DNA from: Streptomyces sp. Ag109_O5-1
GTDB taxonomy: Bacteria > Actinomycetota > Actinomycetes > Streptomycetales > Streptomycetaceae
Reading direction: 5' to 3'
NCBI RefSeq assembly: GCF_003814875.1
Contig: NZ_RKQF01000001.1
Span: 9,238,001 to 9,302,000 of the forward strand
DNA length: 64,000 nt
Shown here: one piece after another, positions 59,995 to 64,000 of the stretch
Layout: every line of letters begins with the position of its first letter
How positions within the stretch are numbered: position 1 is the stretch's first letter
Made by a program: the position numbers and the translations under genes
The notes under the pieces: generated by a model
What the model saw: the letters and a program-made list of their open reading frames with translations, nothing else
Databases searched by the model: none
What the model was told of the DNA's origin: nothing

Positions 59995-60621
59995 ATGGGA
60001 ACGAGCAGTGGCCGTCGGGTCGGCCGGCCGCGGGCCGCGCAGCGGCCGGACAGCGGTCTCGAACCGCGCGCCGAACTGCTCGTGGCGGCAGCCGAGTTGT
60101 TCACCACCCGTGGCTACGCGGCCACCACCACCCGGGCCGTCGCCGAACGGGCGGGCATGCGGCAGGCTTCGATGTACCACTACGTCTCCGGCAAGGAGGA
60201 ACTCCTCGCCGAGCTGCTGGAGTCCACCGTCACGCCGTCGCTGTCGTATGCGCGTGAGCTGCTCGCGGACGACGTGACTCCGGCCGAGGAGCGGCTGCGG
60301 GCCCTGTGCCGGGCCGATGTGGAGCTGCTGTGTGCCGGCCCGCACAATCTCGGCGCGCTCTACCTGCTGCCCGAGGTGCACGAGGAACGGTTCGCCGGCT
60401 TCCGCGCCGTACGGGCCGAACTCAAGGACGCCTACCGGCAGTTGATCGCCGCGACGGCCGCCGGCGGGGTGCTCGCCAAGGGGGAGCTGGAGCTGCGGAC
60501 CGATCTCGTCTTCGGTCTGATCGAGGGTGTCATCCTCATCCACCGCTCCGAACCGGAGCGCCGGATCGACGAGTTCGCCCGCGCGACGGCCGACGCGGCG
60601 CTGCGGATCGCCGGGGTCTGA
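59995..60621 (+). CDS. TetR-family transcription regulator
   Basis: A 208-residue TetR protein. The HTH domain (about 25-70) reads ELLVAAAELFTTRGYAATTT followed by AVAERAGMRQASMYHYV. The C-terminal helical domain is ligand binding. The ATG at 59995 follows GAGGA; the longer frame from 59875 has no family match. Divergent orientation and the inverted repeat between the genes point to repression of the carboxylase operon. The inducer may be guanidine, urea or a product; unknown. Confidence 0.9.
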   Translation: MGTSSGRRVGRPRAAQRPDSGLEPRAELLVAAAELFTTRGYAATTTRAVAERAGMRQASMYHYVSGKEELLAELLESTVTPSLSYARELLADDVTPAEERLRALCRADVELLCAGPHNLGALYLLPEVHEERFAGFRAVRAELKDAYRQLIAATAAGGVLAKGELELRTDLVFGLIEGVILIHRSEPERRIDEFARATADAALRIAGV

Positions 60622-60943
60622 ACCCGGCGGAGGTTCCGGCTCGGAGAGCCGTTTCACCCGTCCGGTGGATCGCACCCGTACATCCGTTCGTCGTGACGCA
60701 CCGTGTGCGAACGAACGCCCGGCGTGCAAAACGACCGAGGCTACTCCAGTCCTTCGGGCGTTTTCAGGTGCTTGCCGAATATGACACGGCGTTGATCCGG
60801 TCGGACTAAGCTCGCCCGCGGCGCACCGAGTTGAGATGAATTCGTGCGCCTGTTCCCAAACATACGGAAGATCCCGACTGCTCCATGAACCTTCCCCCCA
60901 CGAACTCTCCCGACACCCAGCCGATTCGTCTCAGAAGGCATAC
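60622..60943. promoter_or_regulatory. Upstream region of the conservon
   Basis: These 322 bp hold no gene. A short stem (CGGCTC 60637-60642 / GAGCCG 60646-60651, then TTT) may end the TetR transcript. The rest is AT-richer around 60720-60800 and should carry the rarA promoter; I cannot place boxes confidently. Confidence 0.35.
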
Positions 60944-62566
60944 ATGGTGAGTGTGCAACCGCCTCCCAATGGCCGTGAACTTTCCCTGGCGCGGGTGCTG
61001 TTGCTGCCCGCCATACTGATGGCCGCGGCGACCGCCGCCGCCGTGGTCCTGGTGGCGGAGCCCGCCCGGACCGCTGTCGGCGTGTGCGGGGCCGTCGGCA
61101 TGCTGCTGGTCCTCGTGACGGCGGCGGAAGCGGTGCGCCGCGGCCGTAAGCTGCGGGACGCCCGTGCCGAGCACGCCCGTCACAGCGCGTATCTGGAACG
61201 GAGCCTCGCCGCCGGCGACGAGGAGATCGACCGCCTCGGCAAGGAGGTCTTCCCGACCGCGCTGTACCGGCTGAAGGCCGGGGAGTCGCCCAAAGAGGTG
61301 ATTCGTCAGGTCTTCGACCTGGACCCCCGGATGCGCCACGCCCCCGAGTCGCAGCGCCGGCTGATCCGGATCATGCTCGACATCGTCGACGAGGAGGACC
61401 TCCAGCGGGACTCCCTGGAACGCTCCTTCGTCAGCGTCGCCCGGCGCGTCCAGGCCATCGTCCACCAGCAGGCCCACGAACTGCGGGAGATGGAGGAGGA
61501 CCACGGCCGCAACCCCGAGGTCTTCGACGACCTGCTGCGCATCGACCACGGCACCGCGCTGATCGGACGCCTCGCCGACTCGGTCTCCGTCCTCGGCGGC
61601 GGCCGCCCCGGCCGCCAGTGGCCCAACCCCGTCGCCCTCTACAGCGTGCTGCGCGGCGCCATGTCCCGGATCCTGGAGTACCGGCGCATCGAGCTGCACT
61701 CCATCTGCCAGGTCAACATCAAGGGCACCTCCGTCGAACCGCTCATCCACGCGGCCGCCGAACTCCTCGACAACGCCACCCGCTACTCGCCGCCCTCCAC
61801 CAAGGTGCACGTCACCGCGGTCGAGGTGCAGTCCGGTGTGTGCATCGAGATCGAGGACGCCGGCGTCATCCTCAACGAGGAGGCCCGCGCCCGCCTGGAG
61901 GGCCTGCTGGAGAAGGCCAAGCAGGGCAAGGACATCCAGGTCCTCGGCGAGAACCCGCGCCTGGGCCTCTCGGTCGTCGGCCGCCTCTGCACGACGTACA
62001 ACATGGACGTCTCGCTGCGTGCCTCGGCGTACGGCGGTGTCCGGGCCGTGCTCATCGTGCCCAGCGACATGATGACCACCGACCCCGCCCCCGGTATCGC
62101 CCACGGCATCGGCGCCACCGGTATCCCGAAGCCCGAACTCGGCGCCCTCGAAGGACCCAAGCGGCCGCCCAAGAAGCGCCGGCCCACCAGCCCCCGCATC
62201 CCCGCCGGCATCTCCATGGAGGACGACGTCCCCGAGGTCACCGAGTGGACCGCGGGCGGACTGCCGCAGCGGCGCAGCCGGATGAAGATGCCGCTCAGCC
62301 GGCGGCTCGCCGAACAGGCCGCCATCGAACGCGCCGAACGCGAGGGCACCCCGACCGTCTGGTCGCAGCACAAGGAGCCCGAGCCCGAGCAGCCGGAGCC
62401 GGAACGCCGCGAACCCGGCCTCTGGGTCGAGGCCTTCTGGGAGGGGCTCAAGAAGAACAACCCGGGTGTCCACCCCACCGACTTCACCCGGAACCCCACC
62501 AAGTACCTGCACCTGATCAACGATCCGGCCGGCACCGAAGCCGACGACGAGGGGGACCTCAAGTGA
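60944..62566 (+). CDS. rarA: RarA/CvnA9-like sensor histidine-kinase-like ATPase
   Basis: A 540-residue membrane sensor of the conservon type. Two N-terminal helices span about 17-65. A coiled-coil/dimerisation region follows, then an HATPase domain with the N box AAELLDNATRYSPP, EDAGVILNEEA and GLSVVGRL. The ~150-residue C-terminus is Pro/Glu-rich and disordered. A canonical HisKA box is not evident, as usual for CvnA. In S. coelicolor the rarABCDE (cvn9) operon restrains aerial growth. The ATG at 60944 has AAGG upstream. Its stop overlaps rarB. Confidence 0.9.
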   Translation: MVSVQPPPNGRELSLARVLLLPAILMAAATAAAVVLVAEPARTAVGVCGAVGMLLVLVTAAEAVRRGRKLRDARAEHARHSAYLERSLAAGDEEIDRLGKEVFPTALYRLKAGESPKEVIRQVFDLDPRMRHAPESQRRLIRIMLDIVDEEDLQRDSLERSFVSVARRVQAIVHQQAHELREMEEDHGRNPEVFDDLLRIDHGTALIGRLADSVSVLGGGRPGRQWPNPVALYSVLRGAMSRILEYRRIELHSICQVNIKGTSVEPLIHAAAELLDNATRYSPPSTKVHVTAVEVQSGVCIEIEDAGVILNEEARARLEGLLEKAKQGKDIQVLGENPRLGLSVVGRLCTTYNMDVSLRASAYGGVRAVLIVPSDMMTTDPAPGIAHGIGATGIPKPELGALEGPKRPPKKRRPTSPRIPAGISMEDDVPEVTEWTAGGLPQRRSRMKMPLSRRLAEQAAIERAEREGTPTVWSQHKEPEPEQPEPERREPGLWVEAFWEGLKKNNPGVHPTDFTRNPTKYLHLINDPAGTEADDEGDLK

Positions 62567-62970
62567 TCCAGCAGCGAGGCAACTTCGACTGGATGCTCAA
62601 GCAACTCGCCGACGGGGTACCGGGCGTCGAGATGATCGTCGTGCTCTCCGCCGACGGCCTGCGCATCGCCCGGCACGGCGGCGACCCCGACGCCGCCGAC
62701 CGGCTCGCCGCCGCCTGCGCCGGCGTGCAGAGCCTCGCCGGCGCCGTCGCCCAGGAACTCCCCATCAGCAACGGGGAGATGAACCTCGTCCTCATCGAGA
62801 TCGACAGAGGCTACTTCTACCTGATGTCCGCCGGCGCCAACGCATACCTCGCCGTACTCGCCGACGTGACCTGCGAACCCGGCCGGATGAGCGAGATGAT
62901 GCGCGACCTCGTCGTGCGCATCGGCGCCCATCTCACCAGTCCGCCCCGGCGGAACGGGCAGACCGTATGA
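62563..62970 (+). CDS. rarB: RarB/CvnB9 roadblock/LC7-domain protein
   Basis: A 135-residue roadblock protein, the MglB-like GTPase partner of conservons. FDWMLKQLADGVPGVEMIVVLSADGLRIA and LVLIEIDRGYFYLMSAG are the family core. The GTG at 62563 overlaps the rarA TGA (GTGA), with GAGGGGGA upstream. It also overlaps rarC by four bases. It probably acts as an activator or scaffold for the RarD GTPase at the membrane. Confidence 0.93.
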   Translation: MIQQRGNFDWMLKQLADGVPGVEMIVVLSADGLRIARHGGDPDAADRLAAACAGVQSLAGAVAQELPISNGEMNLVLIEIDRGYFYLMSAGANAYLAVLADVTCEPGRMSEMMRDLVVRIGAHLTSPPRRNGQTV

Positions 62971-63392
62971 CTCCTCCGCAACGCAAACGGCGCCAACCCG
63001 ACCAGGATCACCTGCCGCCTCTTCCGTCCGTGCCGCCGGCCCCCGAACACGGCGGCGAGGAGGGAGACAACAAGAACCCCGAGCGGCTCTACGTCATCAG
63101 CGGCTCGGACGGTGCCCGGGCCGAACTCGACCTGGTCACCTTAATCGTGGCGCGCGCCGACCCACCGCCCTCCGTCACGCCCGAACAGACGGTGCTCCTC
63201 CGGCTCTGTACCGCGCCCTTGTCCGTGGCCGAACTCTCCGCCTATCTCAACCTGCCGTTCAGCGCGATGACAGCGCTGATCACCGAGCTGATCACGGCCG
63301 AACTGGTGCAGGCGCGCGCCCCGATCGTCCGCCAGGCACTTCCCGACCGTTCACTCCTCGAAGCGGTGATGCATGGACTTCAAAAGCTCTGA
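62967..63392 (+). CDS. rarC: RarC/CvnC9 DUF742 protein with a TTA codon
   Basis: A 141-residue DUF742 protein. The disordered basic N-terminus leads to NPERLYVISGSDGARAELDLVTLIVARAD and a winged-helix-like C-terminal part (LSVAELSAYLNLPFSAMTALITELI). Codon 59 is TTA (63141-63143), a leucine codon read in streptomycetes only by the bldA tRNA and very rare in the genome. The gene overlaps rarB by four and rarD by 20 bases, so translation of the unit could depend on bldA. It links the sensor and GTPase in conservon models. Confidence 0.93.
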   Translation: MTPPQRKRRQPDQDHLPPLPSVPPAPEHGGEEGDNKNPERLYVISGSDGARAELDLVTLIVARADPPPSVTPEQTVLLRLCTAPLSVAELSAYLNLPFSAMTALITELITAELVQARAPIVRQALPDRSLLEAVMHGLQKL

Positions 63393-63993
63393 CACGATCC
63401 CCGGCCCCCGCACCGAGGACCATCTGCCGCACACCGCCCAGGCCGCGGTGAAGATCGTGATCGTGGGCGGCTTCGGAGTCGGCAAGACCACCATGGTCGG
63501 TTCCGTCAGCGAGATCAGACCGCTGACCACCGAGGAGACCATGACCCAGGCCGGCATCGGCGTCGACGACAACTACGGCTCCGAGTCCAAGACCGCCACC
63601 ACCGTGGCCATGGACTTCGGCCGCATCAGCATCACCGACCAGCTGGTCCTCTACCTCTTCGGCACCCCCGGCCAGGAACGCTTCTGGTTCCTGTGGAACG
63701 GCCTGTTCGAAGGCGCCCTCGGCGCGGTCGTCCTCATCGACACCCGGCGCCTGGAGGTCAGCTTCGACGTCATGGGGCGCCTGGAGGAGCGCGGAGTGCC
63801 GTTCGTCGTCGCCGTCAACTCCTTCCCCGACGGCCCCCGTTACCCCATCGAGGAACTGCGCACCGCGCTGGACCTGTCCCCCGAGATCCCCATCATCGAG
63901 TGCGACGCCCGCCGCCGGGCCTCCAGCCGGGACGTCCTGATGACCCTGATGCGCTTCCTGCACTCGCTCGCCATGTCCGGCGCGCTCACCTGA
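63373..63993 (+). CDS. rarD: RarD/CvnD9 small GTPase
   Basis: A 206-residue Ras-like GTPase. The P-loop is GGFGVGKT (32-39), switch II GTPGQERFW, and the base-recognition strand reads VVAVNSFPDG, atypical compared with NKxD but usual for CvnD. CDARRRASSRDVLMTL lies near the end. It works downstream of RarA/RarB. The frame ends at 63993, seven bases before the window end; a P450 gene (rarE) would be expected next but is not visible. Confidence 0.93.
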   Translation: MDFKSSDTIPGPRTEDHLPHTAQAAVKIVIVGGFGVGKTTMVGSVSEIRPLTTEETMTQAGIGVDDNYGSESKTATTVAMDFGRISITDQLVLYLFGTPGQERFWFLWNGLFEGALGAVVLIDTRRLEVSFDVMGRLEERGVPFVVAVNSFPDGPRYPIEELRTALDLSPEIPIIECDARRRASSRDVLMTLMRFLHSLAMSGALT

Positions 63994-64000
63994 CACCTCT

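Overview
The window is a piece of a Streptomyces chromosome. Coding frames have very high GC with strong third-position GC bias. GTG and TTG starts are frequent, and the genes include mycothiol synthesis (mshC), a pup-proteasome locus, a gylR-glycerol operon and a conservon. Gene content and order resemble the Streptomyces coelicolor region around SCO1626-SCO1670; that comparison is from memory, not from a search. About 55 protein genes are recognisable. I found no tRNA, rRNA, CRISPR array or insertion sequence.

Layout. 1-6.6 kb: a RecD-like protein with degenerate helicase motifs (cut by the window edge), an aldo/keto reductase, an F420-type luciferase-like oxidoreductase, a ferritin-like protein and a CorA transporter. 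6.7-11.3 kb: an uncharacterised actinobacterial trio (phosphomutase-like, DUF3090, kinase-like SCO1662 family) followed by mshC and a PAC2 protein. 11.5-15.3 kb: a GntR/FCD regulator, an amidohydrolase, a nucleoside phosphorylase and a 5'-truncated nucleoside-type ABC permease that ends at an apparent deletion junction. 15.3-20.6 kb: the glycerol operon glpF-glpK-glpD with its IclR-type regulator gylR. 20.9-33.2 kb: metH, a HAD hydrolase, an orphan peptide-type binding lipoprotein, an orphan NarL-type response regulator, a RecB-family nuclease, an M50 metalloprotease, the tRNA m1A58 methyltransferase, a membrane-anchored hypothetical and a ferredoxin.

33.7-47.8 kb is the pupylation/proteasome region: arc (ring ATPase), dop, pup, an endonuclease VII-like gene, prcB and prcA; then a divergent lacI/MFS pair; then pafA (Pup ligase), two FKBP isomerases, the WYL regulators pafB and pafC, and a zinc-ribbon gene. 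Pup is ligated to targets by PafA and removed by Dop. Tagged proteins are fed by ARC into the PrcAB core. PafBC is known as a DNA-damage transcription regulator. 47.9-53.1 kb: a small secreted cysteine-containing protein, a small membrane protein, tatA, tatC and a HelY-type helicase.

53.2-60.6 kb: a four-gene minus-strand operon (two DUF1989 proteins, a biotin-dependent urea/guanidine carboxylase, an allophanate hydrolase) with a divergent TetR regulator and a near-perfect operator candidate. 60.9-64 kb: the first four genes of a conservon matching cvn9/rarABCD; rarC contains a TTA leucine codon, so it may be under bldA control.

The most interesting items are the rarC TTA codon, the broken nucleoside transporter, the probably inactive RecD-like protein, a shared motif upstream of glpF and gylR, the Pup C-terminus encoded directly as Gly-Gly-Glu, and the kinase/phosphatase-like trio beside mshC.
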